Shown here: one piece after another, positions 52,201 through 64,000 of the stretch | How the letters are laid out: each line of letters starts with the position of its first letter | Position numbering within the stretch: the stretch's first letter is position 1 | Assembly (NCBI GenBank): GCA_900708905.1 | Contig: CAADRB010000027.1 | Location: 351,590 to 415,589 of the forward strand | DNA length: 64,000 nucleotides | From: Hymenolepis diminuta | Taxonomy: Eukaryota; Platyhelminthes; Cestoda; Cyclophyllidea; Hymenolepididae | Direction of reading: 5' to 3' | Notes under the pieces: generated by a model | The model's input: the letters and a program-made list of their open reading frames with translations, nothing else | Told to the model about the DNA's origin: nothing | The model's database searches: none | Translations under genes and position numbers: made by a program

Positions 52201-55200
52201 AAAAAACCGAAATTTTCATTGTTTATGACATGTTGTCACACTTTTCTTTGATAATCAACAACGCATAATATACTGATTACTACTTAAAAAAATAAATAAA
52301 TTTAGAATTATGACTTTTAACCTCTTCAGCATTTGAATTATTATGCTAAGTTTCTAATTTGCCGTAGATAAAAGACTAAATCTTTTAATAATTATTATTA
52401 ATGATGAAACCTCTATTTCATAAAATATACAAATGTGAAGAAAATGCCTAATATAACTGATGAGACAAAGTAGGAGAGGTGTTTTTCATATCCCACTGGA
52501 AAAATATTTATCAATCCTAAATGGACAGAGAAATTGATAATTAATGGGGCGTATCGGTGACTGTCATAATTGGCTTATTTTCCCCAAATAATTACAATAA
52601 TAATGCAAATAGTATTAATTATTGTACAACTTTGGACTTTAGGGTGAAATAGTATTACAAAAATTTGTGAAGATTTATTTATAAAAAATTTTTCAGGTTA
52701 GAATGGTATCTGAATGGCGAACGCCTGATTGTAAGTCGGACCGGTCTGTCAGGTTCCTCAAGATGGAGCTCCGAGGGAAGATACGATATAGACGAGAGTA
52801 AGCAAAGTGTTCTATGGGATCTAACTGATCTCTTCGCTTCTGGTCGATTTCAGTCAGGATGGCTCTACTGCGTCGCCGTCAACCCAGTCGGTCGTGCAAT
52901 CTCTCCTCCTGTGTGGAGTAAATTTGCGCGTATGTTGAAACCTGTTTTATAAATAATTTTCTTCTACACGAATTCCTGTTTTACTGTTTATGATGCCAAT
53001 AATATCTGAAAACCAATCATAGTTTTTTGGCATCCAGACATTAAAAATATGAATGTGGTTGACATTTATCTGTGGAAATTCTCCATTTTAAAACTAAAAG
53101 TATATAAATAAATTGCCTTTTCTCTTATTGCAATGAAATTGTTTCAATAAGAAGAATTTAAAACTTCTTGTGAATCATCTGTGAAAGAAGATATTTAAGA
53201 AACGTAACCGTTATTGATAAGGTGGCAAGTATGACACTTATTTATTTTCTTGAAAAGCTATATAGTAAAAATTTTTTTCCGCACAGTATAAATAAGATCT
53301 GACTATTTCCAATTAAAGGTAAAGGAGCTAATCACATGACGGTTAAACTGTTCCTTCCTTTGTTTTAGAAATTGATGAATCAAAACCTTGTGAAACGCGT
53401 ACTTTTACACTAAGGGATCAGCCTTTTCTGCGATTGAATTGCACAATACCGGAGAGTACACCACCAGCAACTGTTCGGTGGATGTATCGCCAACCGAAGG
53501 GTTTTATGGGCTTTATTCATGAAAATCGTACATTTGCGATGGATGATGAGGGTATATTTTGATTTTAAAACCAACAAGCTAATAAAAATTCTCACATGCA
53601 CAGGTAATAAGGCGGGTTTTTCCTTCACTAATCAATCAAAATTTTAATTAAATTATAGAGTAAAGAGAGTTATAAATAATAGCAAATCTATTTTTATTAG
53701 ATAATAATGAACGAATCCTAAAATTTTGCTTCTCTTTGATGAAAGAGAAGGCACGATTTTCTGCAATTAAAGTCCTAAAATCCCAGACTTCATTTGCATG
53801 ATTTATTCTAGGGATTAATGCAATATTGTCAAAAGACAGTCATTTATATACTTATTATATAATAAAAGGTTCTAAATTTCATTTACGAATATATCTCATC
53901 AACTTTACATAGGAAATTGAAGAGTCTTCTATTCGCCACAGGAGTTTAGTTTGCGTAGCGAAGCTGTCATTACCAAGACAATGTGCCTTCACAGTAAAAG
54001 GTATCATAGATTACTATCACTTCGGGGTATTTTATAATACTTAATTCAGATTTTGCAAAAAAGACATATAAATTTAGGAAAATAAGTTGAGAAAAAATTT
54101 TTACATCAAATCAGGTTATCGAAATAACCAAATTTAGATTCATTGAGGCGAATAAATTACATTAAAAGATTTATTTTGATTACTGAACAACAATTGTAAC
54201 CCTATAGAGGTGAAAGATTTCCCAATTTATTAAAAATATATAACTTAAGCAACCCAGTAGCACTTATCCCACTTCCGATCACGGTCTCATAGCAGATTTG
54301 AAGGAAATTATTATAAAAACAATGTCGAAATATGTTTACGGATCAGTGTTCAATCAAAAATCATTTTTCACATGAGAAAATTGAAAATTGTTGTTTAAAT
54401 TTTTGTAGATTAAAGTATACTTAAGGTAAAAGCCATGTTTTAATTTAGAAGACTCAGAATTTCAGCATTTCATCATTTTTCCTTGTTATCTACCTACTAC
54501 GTTAAAAGTAATACTCCCCACATAATCAATTTTTAGTAAACTTTTAATAAGATTGCTACCTGCTCTCTAATCGTCTCTGATAAAATATTTGGTCATGACT
54601 CCAGCGAATATTAGTTTATCTACTTCATTTAATATTAACATAGTCAAAGCCTGAGCTTCTTCTTATCATATAGTGATAATGATTGCATCGTTAGAAGAAA
54701 GAAGATTTATTTAGATGGATAAAATTATCTCTATTTTTCCTTAGGAAACCTATTAATTGCGACAGCTGGATTGCCACGATCAACGACGCTCTATCTCTTC
54801 TGCTCAGCAAGCAATTCGATTCTCCGTACAATGCGAACCGACTGTGATAATGTTATTCAAGTAAAACGAGGTCTCACACAGGGTCTTCAGTCTTTCTCGG
54901 GTCCATTCATAATGGCCCGATCACCGTCCAAGCAAATTCGACTACTTAATGAGACTGTGGAGTTGCGCTGCATAATTTCACCCTTCTCTGGCACTGAAAT
55001 TCAGTGGGTTTGGCAATCATCCAAGTTCGACACTTCACTGGAGTGGAAAAATGGCCGCTGGAGTACCAAGTATAATGATGTGGTACGTTCGGTTTACTTA
55101 TGTGAGTAAATTTCAACTTTGAAATTATTTTATGGATATTTTCCAACAATAGATGCACCCTTTAGATTCTCTTCATTAATAAATTAAGGCAGTGCAAAAT

Positions 55201-58200
55201 TATGAGGATAAATTGTGTTTTATATCATATGTGAATATTGTGTGCAAGCATCTACCTTTTAACTTGATCTGGAGGAGTTTATGGCATTCAAATGGTACAC
55301 AGCTCCATCAGCTCCGGTGCACCCACGGTTAAAAGTTAGAATAATAATTTAATACCTGTACGCTTGTAAAAGTGGGCCAATATTGTTGAGATTCGCAGAT
55401 CACAAAAGTATAAACTAATTGCCCACTTAGGTGACGGTTAGTCAGTGATTGGAATAATTCCAGTTCAAAGGATTGCTAGAAGCAAAGTCGATCTCTCTTA
55501 GTTCACCTACCTTCCAGATACTGAGTTCAGTTAATGATCACTTCGTAGACTCCTAGACGGTCATTTTTACTGAAAGCCGATTTGCCAAATTATAAGATTG
55601 CATTTGATTATGATTTTAATAACTTACTGTTTTAATCATGCAAATCTAATATTATCCCACTTAAAATGCGCGTTTGACCAAATTATTAAGCATTGATAGA
55701 TGTGATTGTATTTTCAGTTATATCTCAACAATAAAACTGGGAGATATCTGCAATGATCTGGGAATATTCTTTTCACTAAGAGAAACTAGCACATTTCGAT
55801 GACATAGGTAGATCTTTGGCTAGATTTGATCTGAGCATCACTAACTACTCCTTAGGACATTGGCCTTGAACCTGATTTTTCCGTAATCCACCTTTACGAT
55901 GCATATGATTTATCACATAGTTTTCAAAATTTAAACTCAACTTGCAAAAATAGAAACTTTGCTTTACCTTCAAAAACTGATCCCAGTTATTTCACCATTT
56001 ACCTCTGGTGTGTATTGTCAGTTTCAGTATAATTGTTCTTTCTGCTAAAATATTTCTGTTGAATTCAGTTCTGAGTATCCAACTAATAAGTTCTTCCCTT
56101 TAAAAATAATATTTTACAAGACTTGGGAGTTGAAGAGTGCGCTTCTGACAAAAAAATTAAATTTTACATTTTAGCTGCCAAATGATTTCAAAGTTGAAGT
56201 AAAAAATGAAGGCACGTTGCTGAGTATTGAAAGGCTTGGATTTGAACATGCCGGTGTCTACACCTGTCAGTCAGTGAGCAAATCTGGACATCTACTGAAG
56301 CCCATCTTAGCTACTTTTGAATTAATTGTTGAATGTAAGTTGAGCTTATTCCGGCATAAAGTTGTTTGAAAGACTCGAATTTATGACCTGTATTGGCCTC
56401 ATGTATGCGTGCGAATGATCATTTCCTATTTAGTTATGGAGAAGTAACCGTTAGTGAGAATTCGTCTGTGCTTAGTGAAAAAGTCACCAAGCAAACTCTC
56501 CAAATCTCTACGAAAGTCAATGTGAAAACGAAAGAACAGCTAAAGAAAATTTGAAATCAAAAAATGAATAAACAGAAATATGTAGAGAGGAAACGGGATA
56601 ATCACACAATTTCAGAGTAAAATAACATTAGACAAATCGGTGATCAACCTCGAGAGCAAAATATAAATTATTGTGGAATTGAAAGTTTTATTTTCGAATA
56701 CTAGATACCAATTCGTACACTGATTGGTTGTGTAAAAATTTTCTATTATAGCCATTCCAACATTTAAATTTATGCCATCGGACACTACAGTACCGATAGG
56801 CGACTCCGCTCAACTGCGGTGCGAGCCGAATGAAATCGGTGTATCCAAAATCGAAGTCAAATGGCATATGAATGGTGAACCTATTGAGCGTTACTTGGAT
56901 GGCAATCGCAAACGACTATCTGGAAATGTAAGTGGCAAACACGTTTACCTTAATTTGAAGTTTTGTTAAGAATTCAATGTGCAGTGGATTAAAGTTAATA
57001 GGCCAAATGTTATTCAGAGAATAAAATAAATAAATTTGCAGTGCATTCAGTAATTAAATTCAATCCAAGCAGAGTTTATGCTTTTCACAGTTTTCGGGTA
57101 TGATATATAAAAAATTGTTGCGTAACCGAACCTTGATTGTAAAAGAATAAGGTTTTTAGTTATGACAGAGCTTTAGATTTCAATACTCATCAAATGATAA
57201 AAATCCAAGGAGGCGGAGTTGAATAGAGCAAACTTTACTTCAGAAAATTAAAGAGAAAATCGGAGGACAATTAGGGCAGTCAGTAGGTTGACTTGTCAGT
57301 TAAAGTCATCAACAATAAAAAGGAGTTTATACAAGTAGTAAAATAAAAGCTTACTGCATGATATACAGTAAGAGTCTTAGGGATCATAATGCTAGCACAT
57401 AAGGTGCTCTAGGTTGAACCAGGACCCACAAATTTAGCCCAGTAAGTAGTTAAAATTATATCTCATTTGAGCATACAATATCGGAGTGGAATGCTCAGTT
57501 TTAATCAGGCAGCAATGAACAGTAAAATTCTATGGAAATCAAAGTAAACTGTAGAAAGCACTAACTTTTCACCCTTTAAGCAATTTAAATTAGTTTATTT
57601 ATCTCACCAGAAGCTTCATTTTCTATTGGCTCTTTAACTGTCTGATCAGTTGAGGTTGAATCTAGGGTGCTCATAATTTATTTGTCACGCATATTTGTGT
57701 CTTGCCTCCCGATCTCTGTAAGAACCAAAGCTGTGGTCTAGAGTGAAGCCGGACAGATATTAAATCTTAATTGTTTTTAGGTAAAAGCCTTTCTATTCTT
57801 CATTTCTATTGGTTGAAATGAGAACCCAAAAAGATTTATTCAAGAAGAAAATGCACTTCATGGATTGCGCAGCTTTTCACATATTATAAATCTTTGATAA
57901 TATTAACAAAATTTTTTGTTTATAAACAAATACTTCTTTTCAAACAATTTTATTATCTAAATTAATTTAAATTAATATAAATTGTGCCAATATTCACACT
58001 AAATCGTCGTTCACCTAGTGTAATCCCCTTTACAAAGTCTAAAATATATTTAGAGAATAAATTCGGTCAAGAGTTGTCTTTTTTTTCAGAAATATTGCAA
58101 TTATAGTGTATTTTATTTCAATAAAAATTGCACAAAACCATGCTTTCAGTCAATAAGAAATTTATGAGGAGGTTTTTCCTAAATATGATACATTTTGTCA

Positions 58201-61200
58201 CTGAAATTGGAGTAACTTGTGTTAAAATAAATCTCCATTTTTGTACGCAGAGTTATATATCTCCAACTATTATTTTAAATCACTTTTCAATGATACATAT
58301 CTGGAACAAGCCGCTGAAAATCAGTTCACTACAGATAATATCCAGGGTATAAAAATAATCAAATTGTTTATTAGTATTAATTTCTTCTATATTTTTAATC
58401 TGAAATAAAATATCATGATTAAATGTGTATGGCAGTCTGGTTTTTAAACAAAATTGCAATTATGTCTCCTGGTCACCGTATAGCTTAGAGCTAGTACTAG
58501 CAAGGAATAGCAAGGTGACACAAGACGTCTATGCAGTAGTGAAGCAGTTTTAATTATAAAAATAGTTGATATATTACGGATAAAAGTACAACGATGATAA
58601 AGTGGAGACTTGAATCTATTAGAATCACCGCAAACTTGGGTAAGCATTGGTAATTGGGTTTCAATTAGAACATCTCATCAAGATGTACAGAATAAGGGGA
58701 ACAAGAGTGGAAAATGACCACATAGCATGACAAGTTAAGTCGGGACAAGATAGATACAACTCCCTAAAAATAAACTGTGTGTGTGTGTGTGATATCACGA
58801 AATATCCCTCTGTGTTGCCTTATCCCCATTCATATGTTCCCTTCAGGGTGCCCATGTCACGAATGGTTGGTTAGTCCACATTACATATTTGTCATTATTC
58901 CCCTGACTGATCTATGATCCCAGATAATGTAATTGTGTAAAGTCCGTTTAATCCTGACCCTCTTTGCTGCTATGCCTTTTCTACTACTAGACCGCCTAGA
59001 GCACAGAATGTATGTATTACTGATTAGGCCTCTATCATTCAAGAAAAACGAAAAGGTAATCATGCAGTGTTAAATCCTTCTTTATAGGTATCCTCGAAAA
59101 GATCTAGTGGAAGAAGACTATTTATTAGCCTAAATTATCAAGATGTATTACACTTATAGGAGAACAGAAGGAATGTTCTATAAAAGAATTAAGTTGAAGA
59201 CTCTTCATTGAACTATTACTTCATGTCTGCAAATAGCCACAAGATATAATATAACTTATTAAAGGAAAAATTAAACACTGTAGACCTACAGGTCAGGTAT
59301 ATTTTTCGGTATTTCACTTTTTTACTCAGATCATTATTATTTAAGCTTGCAAGCAAACTTTCTATGGCAATTGGAAGTTACGTGACCAGAATATACAGAC
59401 ATGTCGAATCTCTAAAAAAAAAGATATTCCTGACTTGTATCGTCGTAAGTAACTCCCAAATTATTAAATACATAGGGGCTTAAACATATTGAACCTAGTA
59501 AAAATGATAGCTATTTCTTAAATTTATTCTCTAGACACTCATTTTAAATAACCTCGGTCTCCAAGACAGCGCAGTTTTCCAGTGCAATATAAGCAATCAG
59601 TACGGATTTCAATTTGCCAACGCTTACGTCAATGTTTGGAATTCACCTCCTGCAATAATACGGGGACCATCAAATGAAATTATTATTGCCGAAGGACAGA
59701 AAACCATCATACCGTGCAGAACTGTGGGAGCTCCAACGCCAAGAATTTACTGGACTCGAGATGGATCTGTTACGGCTTCTGATGAGATAGGAAGAGACTT
59801 TGGAAAGAGAGTTATTCTATCAGATGGGAGCCTCGAAATAAAGGTTAATATTTTGAAATGTAAATTTAATTCTTGTATTCATTATAGATGCGCTTCTTTT
59901 GATCAAGTTTACAAACTAAGGTGTCCATTGAGTCAAGTTAATAACTGTGTATTCTGGACTTGTTAAAACTCCCAATCCGAGTAGCTAAATTGACAGACCC
60001 ACCGTACCCCAAGTTAGAAGGGGGTAGAGTAACTTGATAAGTCTCTTTAGGATCCATTTTACATATTTTAACAGACAGCTCAAACGAATCGACAGTATTT
60101 TCTAACACCTACTCTGTCCCCGAAATTTAAGTTGGGATGCAAGAATCTTATCAACTCGAGAGATCGCCAAAAAATATAATTGGTGACAAATCACAATTAT
60201 ATATTTCATCATTTTCTGTGAAATTTGGCAGCTATTCTAAAATTTCTAGTAAATTAATTAAGAATTAAAAATTCTATTTACAACTTAGATTAGGACAGAA
60301 ATATTTTAGCTCAGAAGTCTCAAACATTTGAGTTCATGAGCTACATATTAACCATAAGGTCAATTACTTAGACGAATTAATAAATTAGAATAATAATTAT
60401 TTTTGAAAGTTCTTTTATTTTAATTTTATATCCCTACCGCACATGCATTGTTTTTTTGCCTGTGAACAAAAATGCTTTCTGAGCAGAAAGTGAAAAGTTG
60501 GAGGGCTCATTTTGATCAAAATGCATATCGCCTTCAGAGTTTTCCTAACTGACGCGCCTGAGATATATAACATTTATAATAGACGTACCTGTCTAACTAA
60601 ATGCTTGTTGGTATCTGTACATCACAAGTGCAATGGTAACTACTTGTCAGATCAAGGCTACAGCAAAATCAAAATACCTAACTAGCGTTCAATTACTGTC
60701 TCCTTTTGGCCATATCCTATCAATTATACACCTCAAACTCTTAAATGGGTAACAATATATAATATTAAAGGGTTTTTACTTCTGTTCAAAGGACCTAGAG
60801 ATCATGCGGGTAAAGAGTGACATTTATTACCAGTACAACGTTCATTTCGTAATTATAAAAAGATGAAACGGATTGCATTTTTAATGGAATGCAAAAATCT
60901 TGTTGACTACCTAAAGGCATTGAATGCACTTCCATGAGTTAAATCGGTTCTGTTTGGGTTGTAGCTTGAGGTATTACAAGTACCCTTCAACTTCTTCTGC
61001 GGATATCTAAAGTAACAAATTAACACTTTCTGGCATATTTTAACAAAAGTATCTCTTTTCAAACTGAAAAGAATCTAAGTGTTTGAAATAGTCAATCTAC
61101 AAACAAGCATGATCGACTAATATTGTTTCGCAATCCTAATCTAAAGAGTTATCAGGTGGAGTATTTGGAATTACGTCCTTTAATAAATAAATAGAATTAT

Positions 61201-62645
61201 CATTGATTTCATTCTGTTAAAATGGGAAAGGCGAAGTATATTTTATCTTTCACACATCTTTGGCATTCAAAAGTCAAAAGAAGCAGTTTTGAGATTGAGT
61301 CAAAGCTAAATAACGTACATTTAGAGAGTCTGTCTAATAGCGCAGTCTCTGTTCTATGGCGATTAGATATGAGTCAATAGGTCAGCAGGACGGAGCAGAC
61401 CTCTGAGTGAGAGAGTGTAGATACTACACTTTCGATAATTCTTAAAACCAAATCTTGGAATATGGTGTATAATCGAAATGCCACCGCGTTAATATTTGGT
61501 CACTATAATATAATGACAACTGATGTTAACTTGAAGCAGTTTATTACTTAAAAAAATTTTTTTTCACATTGTGACATGGAAAGAAAACAATCATTTTAAG
61601 TATCCTTTTGACATATGTAGTTATAAGATGAAAAAACCGCAATAAAATCAAATTATCTATGATAAATCGAATAATTGAATGAAAACTATTAAGAAAAATG
61701 CGGAATATAATGTGTATTTATTGTAATACCGAGATCAATCCATTTTTTAACGAAAATGAACAGAAACATTTTTCCAATTCGAGTCCACTTGTCCATAACC
61801 TGTCATTAGACAATATAAATCACCGAGAAAATGTGAGTTAATTTGAGCATACGAAATAATTATCTGGTTGTCAAATTCTAGTGACCCCGAACCCTTAAAT
61901 TTCACACTAATTTAATATTCTTTTCAGGTACAAAATGCCGCTCATTACTTCATATAATAAACAGCAATAACATTATTTAGTGTAATTAGTATAGTAAATT
62001 TTTTTGCAGTAAACTTGAATTATATCCATTAAAATAATTATAATGCATCCCTGATTTATAACGCAATTTCATTATTTTAGAAAGTAACGCTAGCGGACAG
62101 CGGGATGTATAAATGTGTGGTGAGCAACCGCTTTGGTGGCTCTTCTGCTTCCGGACGTCTTGTTGTAAGGCGTTCCACTAGAATCACGTCTGGACCTCTC
62201 TGGGTTGGAAGATACGCTTTGCAGAAGACAACTGAGAATGGTACTATTATCACCAGCATTGGCAATGAAGTGACTCTATTCTGTCGTGCTGAAACAGATC
62301 CGCTAGAACTGTCAAAACTACTTATCAAGTGGCAGTGGTAATTAGAAAACATACCTTGTCTTTAAAACTATTTTTGAGAAGCACTGATATGTATCATATT
62401 TCTGTAAAGGCTGCCGCTTGCAAAATTACCAAACTCTCAACTAGATCGTGAGACCGACTCAGCCAATGGATACTCTGAGTTACCTTCAGATGCTATTCGG
62501 GAGACGCAGCGGAAAATTAGTCGAAGCTCGATTGAGTCATCACTAACTCTCCTTAAGCCTCTGCCTTCGCACTCAGGAACGTTTAAATGTCAGGCCATCA
62601 GCAGCCTGGATAACGACTCAAAGAATGTAGACGTTATAATTCAGG
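46296..62645 (+). CDS. Nrg: neuroglian/L1CAM cell adhesion molecule, 5' part
   Basis: Ten exons join in frame: 46296-46389, 48067-48187, 52697-52929, 53369-53551, 54745-55082, 56175-56334, 56752-56927, 59535-59843, 62081-62337, 62410-62645 (702 codons; the gene continues off the right edge). Residues 1-31 form a signal peptide with hydrophobic core LIFLLCGLF. Six Ig domains follow, with core cysteines 63/130, 174/230, 286/354, 400/452, 496/550 and 606/684 and tryptophans at 75, 187, 298 or 300, 414, 508 and 622. Neuroglian-specific matches, as I recall fly Nrg, are NGEPIERYLDGNRKRLSGNT in Ig4, SPPAIIRGP before Ig5, GSLEIKKVTLADSGMYKC in Ig5 and RLVVRRSTRIT before Ig6. N-glycosylation sequons lie at N173, N202, N279, N453, N591 and N692. 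The family mediates homophilic neuronal adhesion and axon guidance; Ig1-4 form the horseshoe. The fibronectin III repeats, membrane segment and ankyrin-binding tail are outside the window. Cys157 and Cys244 flank Ig2 and are unusual. Confidence 0.92.
46390..48066 (+). other. neuroglian intron 1
   Basis: Phase-1 intron, GTAAGT to TTTCTCTAG, separating the signal-peptide exon from Ig1. Apart from the AAT microsatellite near its start it shows nothing recognisable; the 60-codon frames at 46658 and 46937 do not start at well supported positions and match nothing. Confidence 0.75.
46404..46425 (+). repeat. (AAT)n microsatellite
   Basis: About seven uninterrupted TAA/AAT units just inside neuroglian intron 1. 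The number is likely to vary between individuals. Confidence 0.85.
48188..52696 (+). other. neuroglian intron 2 (4.5 kb)
   Basis: Phase-2 intron splitting Ig1, GTGAGT to TTTTTCAG. It is very AT-rich except for a coding-like patch at 49684-50051, listed separately. No repeat family from the rest of the window is recognisable in it. Confidence 0.75.
49684..50051 (+). other. unidentified open frames in neuroglian intron 2
   Basis: Two overlapping plus-strand frames. The first (about 49684-49871, 60 codons with an internal ATG at 49734) is lysine/glutamine-rich. The second (49830-50051, 73 codons from a TTG) is strongly basic at its end (YLRRYRANRRILRELVEEVL) with an amphipathic pattern. Composition is GC- and A-richer than the T-rich intron. 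The offset frames could be one sequence split by a frameshift, an intronic retrocopy, or chance. I recognise no family and see no promoter or polyadenylation signal nearby. Confidence 0.2.
53552..54744 (+). other. neuroglian intron 4
   Basis: Phase-1 intron of 1193 bp inside Ig2. A short frame near 53910-54000 (reading VCVAKLSLPRQCAFTVK) is too short and poorly bounded to call an exon. Nothing else is seen. Confidence 0.7.
55083..56174 (+). other. neuroglian intron 5
   Basis: Phase-0 intron of 1092 bp inside Ig3. The donor is GTACGT. A GC-richer patch near 55260-55560 has no recognisable identity and may be an old repeat. Confidence 0.7.
56928..59534 (+). other. neuroglian intron 7 (2.6 kb)
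   Basis: Phase-0 intron inside Ig4, GTAAGT to TATTCTCTAG. It contains a TG microsatellite at 58776-58791 and a GC-richer pyrimidine patch at about 58800-59000 that is vaguely like intergenic repeats but not alignable by eye. No nested gene. Confidence 0.7.
58776..58791 (+). repeat. (TG)n microsatellite
   Basis: Eight TG units in neuroglian intron 7. Confidence 0.9.
59844..62080 (+). other. neuroglian intron 8 (2.2 kb)
   Basis: Phase-0 intron inside Ig5 with donor GTTAAT and acceptor ATTATTTTAG. The preceding exon frame stays open for 41 more codons after the donor (to 59966), so intron retention would add a short tail; this is probably incidental. No repeat or gene recognised. Confidence 0.7.
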
Positions 62646-64000
62646 GTGAGTCAGTATTTACTTAATAATAAAAATGAATTTTTTGGGGACATTTTTACTT
62701 AGCGGGAAGTAATTTCTGTAATGAAAGTCTAATAATCTAAAATATATAAGAGAATTCCTAGTATAAACTTTTGCGTGCAACTGTAAGTCTATCGCAATTT
62801 CATTTTCAGATAAAGGCAATAACTACCATCACTTCACACAGTTATTTATTAAGTGATTGTCACATGATTAAATTGTCACTTTCCATTAATGACTTAAAGC
62901 CCTCAAGTTTAGTGATTTTATACGAAGGCACAAATTCGATAGAGATTGTGACAAAGTTTTTCTGAAGCTCAGAATATTTGAAAATGAGAAAACTGTAGTT
63001 TTGGACCACTGATACATGGTCGTGACCTAAACACGCGACTGGAATGCAGTGACTCAGGTTTAAAAACTCGTTTATAAAACCCCATTTCATATACTTAATT
63101 TGTTTATTGCCAATAAGAGGAATTGGATACGTCAGGCATGGCATCCAAAAAACGATTGTCTATCTCAATTTGATCATTTTTCATCAAAGTAATTGGCCAT
63201 CTGATCCGATCTTAGTACAGTGTTTCAGTGACAATAAATTCACATAATGTTCTCAAACCCAATAAGTATACATCTGCACTTCGCACTCAGAAACTTAACC
63301 AATGAGACTTCTCTATTAATATTCGTAATATCTCCACCTTTCGTTATGTGATTTTTTTCCATTTTTCCCAATTAACTTTGCTCGACACTTTCCATTTTAC
63401 TGTCTAGTTATGATCGACCTAAATTAGAAGAATGACAGCTAAGATGTACCTGTATCTAGACCCTTTATTATATAGGCTAGTCAACTGGGAGTTGAGTCAA
63501 TCTCAACTCTTGGCCTAAAACTTCTGGAGGTGAATTTGAATTAGAGATAATATTTACACAGGCATGGAGGTGGTGTTGAAGTTCTTCAGGCTTATGCTTT
63601 CTTTTCAGCATCTTAATCTGCTTAGGGGAAGTCTAAGTAACAGGTATTCAGAGGATTTTAGAGCCATTCTCTTTTCACATACTTCCTGCAGCAACCATGT
63701 ACCGGTCAAAGAAGTCTATCAATTGACAGATCATTTTGGGGTTTGTGGTGATCAATCCAACAATGCCCTCCTATCTCACTTTCATCTGTAAAGAGTCGAT
63801 AACATTGAGAATATACACTCATAATTTCTCCTTCAGTTATATCTTCCAATTGTGGCTGATATACAGTAGTGTGAGGAATAGAACTTTAGTAGAACTCATG
63901 CCCCAATGTTTATTATCTTTCTCAATTTAATATCTATTTGAGATTATATTTATCACATTTTTGTTTGCGCAGATTTAGGGAACTCTGCTTTCTGGTAACT
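62646..64000 (+). other. neuroglian intron 10 and window edge
   Basis: Starts with GTGAGT in phase 1 after Ig6. The next true exon should begin the first fibronectin III domain. Two acceptor candidates exist: TTTCATTTTCAG ending at 62809, whose exon would stop after 15 residues, and TTGTTTGCGCAG ending at 63972, whose exon could read GAT-TTA-GGG-AAC-TCT-GCT before a GTAACT donor at 63995. Neither is secure. No other gene is seen; ORFs at 62771-63144 and 63564-63930 are unrecognised. Confidence 0.5.

Noticed and set aside
62077..62352. 91-codon minus-strand frame
   Set aside because: Antisense shadow of neuroglian exon 9.
1..64000. CRISPR arrays, bacterial operons, rRNA genes
   Set aside because: No regularly spaced repeats, no polycistronic coding and no rRNA-like blocks; the window is spliced animal DNA.

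Overview
The window is AT-rich eukaryotic nuclear DNA (very roughly two thirds A+T by eye) with spliced animal genes and one 50-N assembly gap. Two of the three genes are metazoan-specific in type: a mitotic-entry protein with the CDCA3/Tome-1 signature and an L1-family neural adhesion molecule. Introns run from about 24-80 nt to several kb. With the low repeat load and divergent protein sequences, this fits a lophotrochozoan, and a parasitic flatworm (cestode or trematode) is my best guess. The species is inference; the sequence alone does not fix it.

Layout. 1-8662: left intergenic region with one LTR-like repeat and one tRNA-like SINE head, no gene I can support. 8663-9275 (-): three-exon CDCA3-like gene with a KEN degron. 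9276-9921: short divergent interval, probably a shared promoter. 9922-21081 (+): nine-exon GCC1/GCC88-type golgin (582 codons as modelled), with coiled coils and a terminal GRIP domain; its last two introns are 4.0 and 4.8 kb. 21082-46295: about 25 kb of intergenic DNA holding at least four dispersed repeat families, some with solo-LTR architecture, an N gap at 36681-36730, an unidentified decayed coding region at 39316-40368, and a CCAAT-rich promoter-like patch near 45583-45622. 46296-62645 (+): the 5' ten exons of a neuroglian/L1CAM orthologue, encoding a signal peptide and all six Ig domains. Its fibronectin III, transmembrane and cytoplasmic exons lie beyond the right edge.

The three genes form no pathway. 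The CDCA3 homologue acts in cell-cycle ubiquitin signalling, the golgin in trans-Golgi tethering, and neuroglian in neuronal adhesion at the cell surface. I found no convincing novel multi-gene system. The best leads are the tiny CDCA3 intron with two in-frame acceptors, a possible short secreted neuroglian isoform, an extra cysteine pair around neuroglian Ig2, the LTR and SINE-like families, and the unidentified pseudogene. Exon joins were worked out by hand from GT/AG sites, reading phase and protein similarity; they are not backed by transcripts.
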